Assembly: GCA_033220425.1 (NCBI GenBank)
Contig: CM065649.1
Coordinates: 4,774,001 to 4,838,000, forward strand
Direction of reading: 5' to 3'
DNA length: 64,000 nt
DNA from: Lepraria neglecta
Lineage: Eukaryota; Ascomycota; Lecanoromycetes; Lecanorales; Stereocaulaceae
The position numbers and the translations under genes are program-made. Positions 25,909 through 37,923 of this stretch are shown piece after piece. The notes beneath the pieces were generated by a model. The model was given only the letters and a program-made list of their open reading frames with translations. It did no database searches and was not told the origin of the DNA. The first letter of the stretch is position 1, and every line of letters begins with the position of its first letter.

Positions 25909-28900
25909 ATGGACGATTTATATGATGAGTTCGGCAACTTCATCGGTGAGACAGAAGAATCCGAGGAAGAATCACAGCATGGCGCAAACGGTGATGTCTA
26001 TGTCTACGATGAGGAGCCAGATGAGGATGCAGTACCCAACGACCAAGCTCTCATGGAGATCGACGAGGATGGACCATCGAACGCAGTCGTCCTTCACGAG
26101 GACAAGCAATATTACCCCACAGCCCAGCAAGTGTACGGCCCGGGCGTTGAAACCATGGTCCAGGAAGAAGATACTCAACCACTTTCACAGCCTATTATCG
26201 CGCCAGTTGTGCAGAAGAAATTTACCGTCCAAGAAGCCGACCTACCACCTGTCCACTTTGCACGCGATTTCATGACAGACATGATGAATTTCCCCGAACA
26301 GATCAGAAATATCGCCTTCGCTGGTCACTTACACCATGGCAAGACTGCCCTGATGGATATGCTAGTTCTACAGACACACGATATCAGCGAGCGGCTGGAA
26401 AAGAGAACGGGCAGAAAGCAAGACGAGCAACTTAGATACACGGACGTCCACATCCTGGAGCGGGCGAGAGGTCTCTCGATCAAATCTGCACCAATGAGTT
26501 TGGTACTACAGGGGACGCGAGGCAAATCACATCTCTTCAATATTCTAGATACGCCTGGTCACGTAAACTTCGTGGACGAGGTGGCTGCATCCTTACGGCT
26601 TGTTGATGGGGTTGTCTTGGTCGTCGATGTGGTGGAAGGCGTCCAGATCAATACTGAACAAATCATCAAATATGCCGTTCTAGAGGATCTGCCCTTGACT
26701 CTGGTCGTGAATAAGATGGACCGACTAATACTCGAGCTAAAGCTACCACCGACAGATGCGTACTTCAAGCTCAAGCATGTAATAGAGGAAGTCAACACGG
26801 TCATCGAAAATACACGGCCTGGCCAGGGAGAGAAGAGAAGATTAAGCCCGGAGAAAGGAAATGTGGCTTTCGCATGCAGTAGCTTGGGCTGGATGTTCAC
26901 CTTACCATCCTTTGCTAGAATGTACGCCGAGAGCTACCCTGATCTCAACGCCAAAGACTTCAGTGTAAGGTTGTGGGGCGATATCTTCTTTAACCCGAAG
27001 AGGAGATCGTTCACTCGTAAAGGCACTGAAGAACAATCCAAACGCACATTCGTCAAGTTTGTGCTGGAACCAATATACAAGCTGTATTCCCACACCATCA
27101 GCGAAAGCCCGGAAGATTTGAAGGAGACATTAGAGACGCTCGGAATCTTTCTAAAGCCTTCTCAATACAAGACTGACGCAAGGGAGATGTTGAAAGCCGT
27201 CTGTGATCAATTCTTTGGGGCAGCCGAAGGCTTCGTTGATATGGTGGTCGAGCATGTACCGTCGCCAGATGAAGGCGCACAGAAGAAGCTGGATCGCTAC
27301 TATACCGGACCAACAGACACCAAGACCGCCGCAGCAATTGCCAAGTGCGACCAGGATGGCCCACTGGTGGTTCAGATCACTAAGCTTTACAACACACCTG
27401 ATGCCTCAAGCTTCTACTCTTTTGGTAGAGTCATGAGCGGCATTGCGAAAGCAGGGCAGCAGGTCCGGGTATTGGGTGAAAGCTACAGCATAGATGATGA
27501 GGAAGACATGCAAATTTCGACCATCTCAGAAACTTGGATAGCCGAGTCGAGATATAACATTCCAACAAGCGGTGTACCGGCAGGCAATTGGGTATTACTC
27601 AGCGGCATTGACAACTCGATTGTGAAAACAGCCACCCTAGTGCCACGAAGGCTTCCAGATGACGAGGATGCGCACATCTTCAAACCCGTCAAACATTTCA
27701 CCGAGTCGGTTTTCAAGGTCGCTGTAGAGCCTATCAATCCTTCCGAGCTACCCAAGATGTTGGATGGTCTAAGGAAGGTCAACAAAAGCTATCCTCTGAT
27801 CACCACAAAGGTCGAAGAGTCAGGCGAGCACGTCATACTGGGTACCGGCGAGCTGTACATGGACTGCGTTCTCCATGATCTAAGGAGACTTTATTCGGAG
27901 ATGGAGCTCAAGGTATCAGATCCAGTGACACGTTTCTGCGAAACCGTAGTCGAAACATCGGCCATCATGTGCTACGCCATCACACCCAACAAAAAGAACA
28001 AAATCACTATGGTTGCCGAACCACTCGACGACGGCATAGCAGAGGATATTGAGAGCGGCAAAGTCAATATCAAAGACCCCATCCGAAAAGTCGGCCAATT
28101 CTTCGAAGAGAACTACGACTGGGACAAGCTAGCCTCACGGAGCATCTGGGCTTTCGGCCCTGACGAGATGGGACCAAATATACTTCAAGACGATACACTT
28201 CCTTCGCAGGTGGACAAGAAGCTTGTGAACACTGTCCGCGAATCCCTCCGCCAAGGTTTCAGCTGGGGCGCGCGAGAAGGTCCCCTATGCGAAGAGCGTA
28301 AGTCACCCTTTCCTCATCCCCTCGTTAACTCACCTCCCCCTATCATATGCTAATTCGATCAATAGCAATCCGTAATACCAAATTCAAATTGACTGACATT
28401 TCCCTGGCCGCTGACTCCATCTCCCGCGGCGGTGGTCAAATAATCCCCACAACCCGCCGCGCTCTCTACTCCTCCTTCCTAACCGCCTCTCCCCGCCTCC
28501 TGGAACCCCTCTACACCGTTTCCATGACCGGTCCCGCCGACTCCGTCTCAGCCCTCTACACAGCCCTCTCCCGCCGGCGGGGACACGTGCTCTCAGACGG
28601 CCCTATCGCCGGCACCCCTCTCTACGGCGTCCGCGGCCTAGTGCCCGTAATCGACAGCTTCGGCTTCGAAACCGATGTCCGTATCCACACGCAGGGCCAG
28701 GCTATGGTCAGCCTTGTATTCGATAGGTGGAGCGTTGTGCCAGGCGATCCACTGGACAGGGATGCGAAGACGAGGCCATTGGAGATGGCGAGTGCGATGG
28801 CTACGGCTAGGGATTTTGTGCTGAAGACTAGGCGGAGGAAGGGGTTGAGTGAGGATGTCAGCGTTGGGAAATTCCTTGAACCTGATCTTTGGAAGAGCTT

Positions 28901-28928
28901 GAAGGAAGGGGGTGTTTTGGATGGATGA
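25909..28928 (+). CDS. SNU114: U5 snRNP GTPase Snu114 (EFTUD2)
   Basis: Exons 25909-28297 and 28366-28928 (68-bp intron near the 3' end) encode 983 residues, the usual length. An acidic N-terminus (DDLYDEFGNFIGETEESEEE) is diagnostic of this EF-2 relative. GTPase motifs are GHLHHGKT (139-146), RGLSIKS (switch region), DTPGH (214-218) and NKMD (268-271). EF-2-like domains follow, ending in domain IV/V text such as SRGGGQIIPTTRRALYSS and LVPVIDSFGFETDVR. Snu114 gates the helicase Brr2 during spliceosome activation and disassembly. The gene converges with an NTR2-like splicing gene. Confidence 0.95.
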
Positions 28929-29387
28929 TGATATGTTGTAGCTTGAGGGCTGCATAGCGTGTTGCATTTCAGCGAAATAAAAACAAATGGTCAGATAAAT
29001 AGAAAGATTTGCAGCATCGGACTGCATGAGCAATTCGGTCCATGGCCAGAAAAATATGTATTTCGAGCTACTATACAATGGTTTAGATTTGAATATGCAC
29101 AGCTCACGCATAAGAAAGGACATTGTATGCAAGGCATAGTTCCTGCTTAATTTGAAACGCTCGAGTCTCCTATGTTTGCCCGATTTTTGAGCTCTGTTCA
29201 ATGTCTCTGTTTGTCCTATTGCAGCTCCCTTCATGAAGAAGCTCAGGCTTCTAGGGTTCAAGCCCGTCAAGGCCAGCTTCTTGGGAAGCTCTACCTGGTT
29301 AGAGTGTGCCCGGGCAAGGATTTGCCTTCATGCTGCGTTGCTGCTGGGCTGGGTTTGATGTGGATATTTCTTTCATCGTGTTCCGTA
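28929..29387. other. convergent 3' region between SNU114 and NTR2-like gene
   Basis: This is 459 bases between two stop codons. An AT-rich stretch near 28970-29100 (gaaataaaaacaaatgg) is a plausible polyadenylation zone for SNU114. No gene is seen. Confidence 0.45.
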
Positions 29388-30749
29388 TCATGTATCCCCC
29401 AAACTCTCCAGCCCCCTCCCAGCCATGCCCATACCTTCCCCAGCAACCAGCAACCCATTCGACCTTTCCCCTTCCCCCAACCCACTCTCCACCCTCAACT
29501 TTTCATACCTTTCCGCCGTCTCCCTCAACAGCCTCTGGATCTCCCCCTCCCTAACAAGGATATCCTCTTTCTCCTTCTCAATCTCCTCCATCCTTTTCTT
29601 CTTCACCATCAACGCATATTGCTTCCCCGCCACCTGCGCCCTCAGCCGTTCTAAACAAGCTCCCAATGTCGGTAACGGCGTAATTCTCGGCGGCATTCGC
29701 GGCCGTCGAGGCCTTGTTTTATCCTCTCCCCTATCTATCCCATCCATTCCTTTTCGCGTCTGTGCAGCTTCATACGCTGCTTTCCTCTCGGCTTCACTGG
29801 CGTCTTCGGAGCTATCTGAGCCATTGCCTCCTTCGGCTTCGTTGATCAATTCCCGTATCTCAGCCTCGTGTCGCTTTTTCTGCTCTCGTTCCGCCTTCTT
29901 GCCAAGCGCTATTCGCCCATCCGAGACGAATTCGTCGAACCCTTCCGCTATATCTTCGTCGTCGCGGACGAGGCGCGTTTCTTCCTTCTTGGGTTTCTGT
30001 TTTGCGTAGGGAAGGAGGGAGCGCTCGCCATCTGAGTCTTCGTCGTCCATTTCTGCATCATTGTCGTCGAGGTTGATGAAATCTTGCTCCTTCGCTAACC
30101 GGGCCCTCCGTTCCTTCTTCTCGCGGATCTCAGCGTCGGTGGGAATGGCGGAGTTGGAGTCGTATACGAGAAGGTCTGAGCTGAATTTTGCGGCTAGGTC
30201 GAGCGCTTTGTTTTGTTCCGGCTCGATGTCGGAAATGGAGCGTAGGTCTTTGGGTGTAGATGGCGTAGAGGTCTTGAGTTCGTTAAGGGCGTCTGCGCTG
30301 TAGCTTGGTCGGTCCTCTGTTTGTCGAAGGGGGAGATGTTCTGACGAGATATTTGCTGCGAGGGTTTTGCGAAGAGCGTTCTTTTCGACAGCTTGCCGGC
30401 TGAGGTTGGATTTCTTAGGTGTAAACACAGCCGGTGCCGAATCGCCGTCATCTTCGGTCATAGAAGTACCACCAAGGCCAAAGGACATTCGTAGAGAAGA
30501 GTGCTTTTTCGTCTTGCTGGATCCTCGAGATGTGATTGCGGGACGTATGACGGTTGGGGTGCTTTCTAGGCAGGCAGTCAGCCTATTTATTCGAGTACAC
30601 ATGTCAGAGTCTTGTACTGCAGAGATAGGGACATGGATCATACCTTGCTCCTGGCTTCCAAACCCAGTTCGCCCATCACCGCTGTCCTCCTCATCTTCGT
30701 CGTGCCCGACTTTGCGAGCCTGGCGTCTTCCGCCAAACGAGGACCTCAT
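29388..30749 (-). CDS. NTR2-like spliceosome-disassembly factor
   Basis: The minus strand encodes a charged, mostly disordered and then coiled protein starting MRSSFGGRRQARKVGHDEDE. The family resemblance is to the NTR2 / GC-rich-factor group: KKHSSLRMSFGLGG near the N-terminus, an acidic linker (DNDAEMDDEDSDGERSLLPY), FDEFVSDGRIALGKKAEREQ, and a C-terminal coiled coil (VKKKRMEEIEKEKEDILVRE). A 78-bp segment at 30566-30643 has a GTATGA donor, CTGAC branch and CCTAG acceptor and is very probably an intron even though it is open and in frame. Removing it gives 427 residues (453 if retained). Ntr2 works with Ntr1 and Prp43 to take apart post-splicing spliceosomes and contacts Brr2, the helicase regulated by the neighbouring Snu114. 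Confidence 0.72.
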   Translation of the reverse strand: MRSSFGGRRQARKVGHDEDEEDSGDGRTGFGSQEQGMIHVPISAVQDSDMCTRINRLTACLESTPTVIRPAITSRGSSKTKKHSSLRMSFGLGGTSMTEDDGDSAPAVFTPKKSNLSRQAVEKNALRKTLAANISSEHLPLRQTEDRPSYSADALNELKTSTPSTPKDLRSISDIEPEQNKALDLAAKFSSDLLVYDSNSAIPTDAEIREKKERRARLAKEQDFINLDDNDAEMDDEDSDGERSLLPYAKQKPKKEETRLVRDDEDIAEGFDEFVSDGRIALGKKAEREQKKRHEAEIRELINEAEGGNGSDSSEDASEAERKAAYEAAQTRKGMDGIDRGEDKTRPRRPRMPPRITPLPTLGACLERLRAQVAGKQYALMVKKKRMEEIEKEKEDILVREGEIQRLLRETAERYEKLRVESGLGEGERSNGLLVAGEGMGMAGRGLESLGDT

Positions 30750-31004
30750 GGTGAGAACTCAGCGCAAGCTCAACGTCATTTCCAGCCGCTCAGGTTGTAG
30801 ATACTCGCATAAAAGGCGATCTTAGGCCGCAGCTATAGGATAAAGCAAGCTGTGCGTAAGAGTTGAAGGTGGGGCAGAGAGTTGAAGTCGGGGCTCCCAG
30901 TATCAAAAACGGCCACTACCGCCAGGCGCAGCCCTATGCCCTAGAACACAAAATGCTTCAGCAACCTTGAGCTCGAACATAGCACCTCTTGATACACGCT
31001 CATC
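30750..31004. promoter_or_regulatory. shared divergent promoter, NTR2-like / SmG
   Basis: Only 255 bases separate the start codons of two head-to-head splicing genes, so their promoters must share this space. I see no clear TATA box. Coordinate expression is an inference from spacing. Confidence 0.5.
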
Positions 31005-31541
31005 ATGCCTCAAGCTCAGCCCGAGCTCAAGAAGGTACCCATCCTCGAAGTAAATAAGTCCCTGACCCCAACACTAACCAATAGTCTCACAAATTTAGTA
31101 CCTCGACAAACGACTCTTCGTCCAACTGAACGGCAGTCGGAAGGTTATTGGTGTGCTACGCGGTTACGACGTATGTCTCCTCTCTTCCCAAGCGCCCTCC
31201 GCTGTCTATAGCGCCCTGGTGTACTAAATGGTCGTGGTATACTGACTGTTTGCGCGTGGTCAGGTCTTCCTAAACATTGTCCTCGACGAAGCGGTAGAAG
31301 AGAAGGTTGGAGGGGAGAAAGTGAGGATTGGGATGGTGGTATGTGACTCTACAGAAAAGGCTCTGGAAATAAAGAAGCATAGGCTGATTTGTGAGGTGCG
31401 ATCTAAGGTCATAAGAGGCAATTCGGTGGTCATGCTAGAGGTATGCTAAGAGCTTCACTCTGATGGTACAACTCTACGTATGGGCTGCATGCTGATATGT
31501 TATAGGCCTTGGAGCGAATTGGAGGGGACAGGGATAGGTGA
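31005..31541 (+). CDS. SMX3: small nuclear ribonucleoprotein SmG
   Basis: Five tiny exons (31005-31034, 31099-31170, 31264-31338, 31408-31440, 31506-31541) join in phase to an 81-residue Sm protein. The Sm1 motif reads YLDKRLFVQLNGSRKVIGVL then RGYDVFLNIVLDEA. The Sm2 motif reads VVIRGNSVVMLEAL. These match SmG, one of the seven subunits of the ring on U1, U2, U4 and U5 snRNAs. All donors are GTATG- or GTACC-type and all acceptors end TAG, CAG or AAG. The four introns make up over half of the gene. The gene was invisible as a single open frame and rests on splice joining, but every junction is in phase with the family alignment. Confidence 0.9.
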
Positions 31542-32240
31542 TGAGAATATATATGCGTTGAGACGAAGAGGGATCCTGGCTTAGAAGAAAATAATACCTA
31601 TGGGCAGCAAAAGTGTTCAGGGAAGTTCATCACTGGTGACTAGCTTCCATAGAGAGAGCTTCCATAGAGAGAAACCGGCGGGCTAGGATCGGGATACCTG
31701 GAGCTACATCTAGCCTGAGGGAGAAACTTGCTGGTGTTCCATTAGTCTTGAGACTATGTAGTCGCAGGCTCTGCCAAATCAAGATGTGGCCTCGCGTTCA
31801 GTGGACTTATGCATGCTATGTTTGCTGTCGTGGAGATTTATCTGCTTTTTTGCTGTGACAGCTATTCAAGGAGGTGAAAAATGGTATCAAGGTTCTGCTA
31901 ATCTGAGTACTAACTAACATACACCCGTAGTCTTGTACAAAACTCGCTTCAAGAAATCGTGTTTGAATTTTTCAGCCTCCATTTTCCATTATCCTATCCA
32001 GACCATGCTGAAGGAAAGACATGCCATGCCATATGTGGTGAAGAATGTACGAGAATGAATGAGTCGTAACAAAAGGACAATATCATAGGTCGTAGCGAAC
32101 AAAAGATTAATGTCGATGTTAAGTCGTGAGCTCGTAGCAGAACATCAGACAACCAGTAGGTCAACGCCACAAGCCTCCCTAATAATGAATCCGTCAAGGC
32201 GAAAGAAAAAAAACCTGTCATGCTGGTATCGGTTGGTCGT
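31542..32240. other. convergent 3' intergenic region
   Basis: This lies between SmG (plus) and the Zn2Cys6 gene (minus). A 15-bp unit (agcttccatagagag) is perfectly duplicated in tandem at about 31642-31671. No gene is recognised. Confidence 0.45.
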
Positions 32241-35078
32241 CTACCTCGGCCGCTTTACTTGTCCCGGGCTGTTGACAAAGTCAGAGTCAGTGTCCCAATG
32301 TCGCCGTTTCAAGGCTCCCGGGTCGTACGTGCTGGCAACAGTGTCGCGCCACATACTCGAAGTGACGAACGAAGGCGCTGGGCTTGCATAAGCGGGCTGT
32401 TGTGGTGCGGTCTGGACTCTGGAGAGAGATGGCATATCTGAAGGCATAGAAAACGACTGTTCGGGATACGATTGATGCGTTTGATGTGAAGGTATGGCTG
32501 ATGAGAGTGATGAAGGAGGAAAGAGAGGGGGAGATGATTGCTGAGGCATAGGAGTTGTTGCTGAAGCCATGACGGTAGCTGGCAGTCCAAATGCGTTGTT
32601 CCAAGAACTGTCGTGAGGTCAGCATTGTTTGGAGTATACATTTCTGGCAGATGCACACCTGAATATGGGCGCTGGGTTCCACCCGACATCCATTGAGGAG
32701 GTCTGCAGTGGCAAATGTTGCTGTTGCATCATCGACATTGAGGCTGGTGACATAGGGTTTTCTTTTGAGGTGTCGAAGCCTGCTGAGACTGGGGGTGTTA
32801 TCGGCTGCGCGTGGTACGATAGCTGAGTGGTCTGCTGCCCATGGGAATCGTGATGAGACATCATAGGATGATTCATATGCCCATCAGGTGGAGGGCTAGG
32901 CTGGAACATTCCTGATGAACTTGGACTTCCGTACGGGAAGCTCCGCTTCAGCTCAAATGGTCTGCTGCTGTCTGCAGAAAAGGCTTCTTTGAAAGCATCG
33001 ATCCGCGGTTGCATCTCCGGTACCGGCCAAGTAGCGATACAGGTTTCTAATATGCGCATAGAACGTGTAAGATAGTCTTTTGCATCTGAATTGTACTCCT
33101 CGAGTGGGTTTGTGATGCACACCTAAAGCAAGTTTAGCGGCATGTTCACTCTAAGCTAAGATTCGTGCGAGCCAACCAGATGTATATTCACGCAGGTAAG
33201 GACCGCATACATGACGAAATTGATACCTCGCTGCATGCATACCAATCCCGGTATCCCGAACGTCTGGAGAATCCCTTCCTGTAATCGACACATTGCTTTG
33301 GCAGCTGCTTGGCAGATGCTCATCTCTCTTCTCCAATGGGGGTCATTGTGGGAGTTGGGAGAGCTTAAAAGCTCCAACTGAGGCCTGTGAAGCATGATCA
33401 CGGTAAGGTGGTAGTACGAGTGCATGTTGCCCACAAAATGGCTGGGCAGCCATGGCGGAGTCTCGTCATCAGGGAACGTAACCTGGATATCGCGAGGAAG
33501 GTCCTCAAGCCACTTGGCGAGGGTAGTGCCCAGATTGATGAACCTTGCGTCGGCCGCAAAATCCTTCTGCTCTGTCTTTAAGGCACTCGTCTTAATGTCA
33601 TGCATATTTCGTACGAAGCGAACTTTACGCGCAAAGTAAGTGAATTGCCGCGATATCTGGTAGTCGGAGCTGTCAATTCCAGGCAAAGGCCGCTGGATGT
33701 TGAGGTCTACAGTATCAGGGTCTATGCCCATATCTGTACGGCCTGCTTGCAGTCAGCGGTGACGTCGTGAACGAATTTCTTTCAGACTTTGACCATACCT
33801 TGCGGACCACCAATCATCATCTCGCAAACGAAGATGTTTTGCCATATTCGAGTCTTTATGAGACATTCTGTTGGATCGGATCCACAATCTCGACCGGCTT
33901 GATGATCCGCATAATGCTCGTGAAGCTCAAGGTCGTGAGCCATAGTGACAAGTTTCTTCACCGCCATCCACGACCGGAAATAATATCCTCGCTTAGGAGC
34001 AGACTCGCGGGCTTTCAAAAGAAGCAATAGGGCTTGAATGGTGCTAAGCCTTGGGACGTCCATAAAGCAGTCTTCATGGTCTAACAACCGTATCAGTCAT
34101 GTGTCTCATACTCGTCACGGCAAGTACTTACTGGAAGCTAGCGCAAGCCATTGAGCTCCTTGAGCAGGGTCATCAGACATCCTCGCAGCACAGGCAAAAA
34201 TTGCTTCAAGAATCAGGGGCGATATTGACCGGCGACTGGATCGCCATTGTTGGTAGAAGTATGGCTTGCTGATGACTGGGACGTAAGGATGTATGTGAGT
34301 AAAGAATATCTCAAACCACTCCATACATTGCTCTTCTGAGGGCATAAGATCTGGAGGTATTCTAACGGTCGCGCCCGAGCTGGTGGAAGTCGTAGGTAGT
34401 TTCACCTCAAACTCTTCATAAGCTGGTGTTTCAGCGAGACTCCTCTTTTGTTGCGAGATGTAGGGTGCTACGTTTCGATCAGTGCCGTTTATATCAATGA
34501 CAAATTCTGAGACTTCTGTTCTCATACGTACCGACGCCGTTTTCGTTGATTTTGAGCTCACCCAAGACGTCGCTGAGTTCGGCCGTAGAGTATTGCTCCT
34601 TGAGCCACTTCGGATTATTAGGTAGAGGAAGTGAATTGCTTTGCGACGGGTTATACGAATTTTGGTCGCGATATGATGGAGCTGGAATATTCAGCGGCAT
34701 GGATGATATATCATCGTAGGCGTATTCGTGCTGGCTAAAAGCTTTGTCGGAGTACGGTGGGGTATTGAATGGTCCCAAGACAGCGCCGTAAGCCCCGTGC
34801 ATTTGTTCGTGTGAATCCTGCAACTCGAAAATCTGCGGTGCGCCAGCAGGATGGCTATAGTCATCATCATCACTGCCGTCAGAATTGTCAAAGTCGAGCA
34901 CCCTTTCGAGTCCCGAAATATGGCCAGTGCCTGCATGGGCGCGGTCATAATTGAGGGTAGGGGGAATACAGTGTTGCTTAAGCCTCTTACAAGAGGCACA
35001 AGGCCACTGGTTAGTGGTAGCAGCGTCGCACTTTATTTTTCGTTTTCTGCATCCTTCACAGGCTCTCATGACTGCCAT
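32241..35078 (-). CDS. Zn2Cys6 fungal-specific transcription factor
   Basis: Six exons on the minus strand (35078-34532, 34467-34132, 34080-33799, 33742-33177, 33122-32659, 32607-32241) join in phase to 853 residues. The zinc cluster is at the N-terminus: ACEGCRKRKIKCDAATTNQW then PCASCKRLKQHC, i.e. C7, C10, C17, C27, C30, C37 with the standard spacing. A Ser/Asp-rich linker follows, then a fungal transcription-factor middle homology domain (WFEIFFTHIHPYVPVISKPY, FACAARMSDDP, HEHYADHQAG, IWQNIFVCEMMIGGPQG). The tail is rich in Gln, Pro and Ser and ends with a basic stretch (LKRRHWDTDS, VKRPR). It should bind CGG half-sites in the nucleus. The regulon cannot be told from sequence. The gene looks intact, in contrast to the dead Zn2Cys6 gene at 9.8-11.1 kb. 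Confidence 0.88.
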
Positions 35079-37923
35079 GAATTAGTTTCCTGGTAAGTAA
35101 GGGATGATGGTAATCTTACCCTTTAATCGTTTGTGCCGGTTGTGCTCGTCCACGAAGACATAGTCTAGGCATCAGATTAGCCTTCTATCTAAACGCAGGA
35201 TGCGAGCCCTAATCTATGGAGGGACAGCGGTACACACTTTTCTTGTCGGCACCGACTCCCATATTGGGAGGCGCAAACGCAAAATTCTGCATCGGGAATG
35301 TCTGCGGCAGCAGAGGCCGAATCTCGGGTCCAGTATTCATAGGTAAGACGTGTGACGAGCGAGTAGATTAGGGACGAGAGGATTGGGCCTCGTGACGTGT
35401 AGCCCGAAGTAGCAAATCCAACTCTTTCCGAGGATGCCTTTTACGACGATGCCAATAGACTAACTTCAAGACCCCAGAAGTTGGAAGAATATCTCCGTAG
35501 AGTAAAGGAGGCGTTGTAGCATGAGACAGCGATCGTGGCACGGATTCCTAGGTTGGCGATCGAAGCTGTATTCCCGGACCTTGCTATCCACGACAAGTGA
35601 AAGAAAAGGCCTTGGTCCCAGAGTTCAGGCAATGACCGAGCGGCGATCCGATCGTATAGCTTAGGGTTAGGCTGGCCTCAAGGCTTATGACTCCCAATAG
35701 AATTCCTTCGAAGCAGAGTTGTAATCTCAGTCGCTAGGTCAAGACTGGCAACAAGTCGGTGAATAGTCCACGAGGGAGGCCCGGACTGAGAGATAGCGAA
35801 TAGCGCGGACCAAGCAGTGAGGCAAAAAATATGGCGACGATGATATCAGGTATTCAGGTACAAGTCAAGTGCCAGAACGGACACAGTGCTCTTTCTGGGA
35901 CACCTCCGACCGTAGGGCAATGGCTGAGTCGTTCGCATGTAACCACCTTATATTCGTCTCTTGTTCCTTTGTGCAACTTCCCACACCATCGAATTTCTCG
36001 ATTCCAGTAGGGGCACTAAACGAGCTGTCGGCAAATCCCAAAGGATGCGTTGGCTGTGAGAGCAGGGGTGGGTAATCGGTATGGTGCGGATGGATGAGGT
36101 AGGCGCAGTCGCAGCAAATGTTGGACCTCGACTGGGGTGTCTAATGCTCTGTGACCGTCCTAAGGAGGTAGATGCGATAATCGAAATGAGGAATGGACGA
36201 GCAGATGGGATGACGGAATATCCGAAGAGTGTGGCAGTATGATATTATTATCGTCGATGTTTAGCACTCGAGATAGAGGCGCGGGGTACTCGTGGTTAGA
36301 GGTCGTGCTATCGAAGGGCCAGACTTTAGTATGTTGGCCGCTCTGGTGACCAGGGTCAGGGTTCCCTGCTAGATATGCACTTGGAGGAAAGTGTCACGTA
36401 CTTTTGAGACGGTTTTGATAGTCGTCATGCAACTTTTGCTCATGCAGGCTACAGGTCGAGGCTGCAACGGGATTGGATGGTGCCGCAGGAGCGACTTTTG
36501 TGACCCTTGAGTTAAAAGACGCCGTAGGTATGCGTCTCCTGCGTCTGGGGCTGATTTGTGATCATCAGCTTTCCCTTTCAAGGAAAGAATAATTCCACAG
36601 GCCTCTGATGTTGTGATGGCGGCACGGGATTGGTGGACCACTGAATTTGCTGAGGTGAAGCCGTTGCGAATCCGTGCGTTTTTGGTGAAACGAATATTAT
36701 TTTAGACGGCTAATAGTGGATAACGACAGTTGGAGGTCTGCCTAGCCTGCAATTACAAATTACAAGGCAATATGTCTCTAGGGTCCGCTGTATATGTATT
36801 GATCTTTGATCTATGGGGGAATCCCAGATGCTATGCTGTACAGGACATAAATAGGTTACATTGCAGCCTCGGTTTCCTCATATCCAAGCAAAATCAGAGA
36901 TATATTGCGGCGGTAGCTAACGATGCTTAAATCCTTTCTAATGGTTTAGAGCAGTTCATCAAACATGCCGAGGATACATTGAGCACTTAAGAGCGCCAGT
37001 AGGTTATCGCCAGTACCTAGAGAAGCCACAGCAGCGGAAAATAATGATTTCAAAGCGGGAAGGTGCATCCTCTGCTCAAATTGGAAAGCGCAAAGCTCAT
37101 TAAGACACAAAAAGAAGATGAACAGACGTGAAGGAGATCGCCTAAGGTAAAGCGCTATGATCGTCCGGTAAGGACCGGTTCGAGCACACAAGCCACCAAC
37201 TTGATGTCAAGCAGGGTCTCAGATAAAAGATTTGAAGTCCCTCTGTCAACGCCGTTGATGACGGCAAGCTTCTGATATCGAATTTATTGTTGGTGCCCTC
37301 GTAGTTCTTTCAACCTGCTACGCAATGCAATCTCGAAGTCACCCAGGTTATCTGCCTTGCCGTCTCGGAACGTTTTTCTGAGACGAAATCGAGAACAGTC
37401 GCTTGACATTGTTTGGGAGCTGTTCTTTCGTTCCTGATTCGAAGGTTCTAGCGTCAGGTGTGGAAGCCCATGGAAGGCGTGGGGGTGTCAGGGTTGCTGA
37501 GGGTGGGCTGATACCAAAGCTGGTTGCTGGCGTACTGCAGCAGTATGCACACGAGCATTCAGCCTGACCCGCTGTGCGGGAATTTTCTTTTCTTTGCATC
37601 CCGTCATCCTACACACCATCTCCGATGCATTAATAAATCCTCCGGCTCGTATCTTTCACCGTCGAATTTTGGCAACGGCCTGGGCCTTCACCAGTCTGAG
37701 CACAAGGCAAAAGATGACCGCTGGTTGCCGCAAAGGAAATCGTAAGCGAGGCGGGGCCAAGTTCTTCCGCTAACAACTCCCTCGGTATCTTTTTTCTATT
37801 CCTGTCATCAACATCTCCTCCATCTTGAAGCGCAGTTGGATTATTCGACGTCTTACGCGCGATCATCGACGTGGTAACAAGTGTCCATCTTTTCGTCCAT
37901 AAGAATTTGAGCTATCGAAAATC
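35079..37923. other. 2.8-kb stretch without a recognisable gene
   Basis: This is the longest gap in the right-hand part of the window. The first few hundred bases are the promoter and leader of the Zn2Cys6 gene, whose long 5' region is typical of regulators. I find no domain-bearing frame, tRNA or element in the rest. Open frames on both strands are short and unlike proteins. Confidence 0.45.

Noticed and set aside
29425-30009. Plus-strand Ser-rich open frame of 194 codons
   Set aside because: It is antisense to the NTR2-like gene. Serine runs mirror its charged codons.
37175-37200. tRNA B-box-like text (accggttcgagcac)
   Set aside because: There is no matching acceptor stem, anticodon arm or A box at the right distance.
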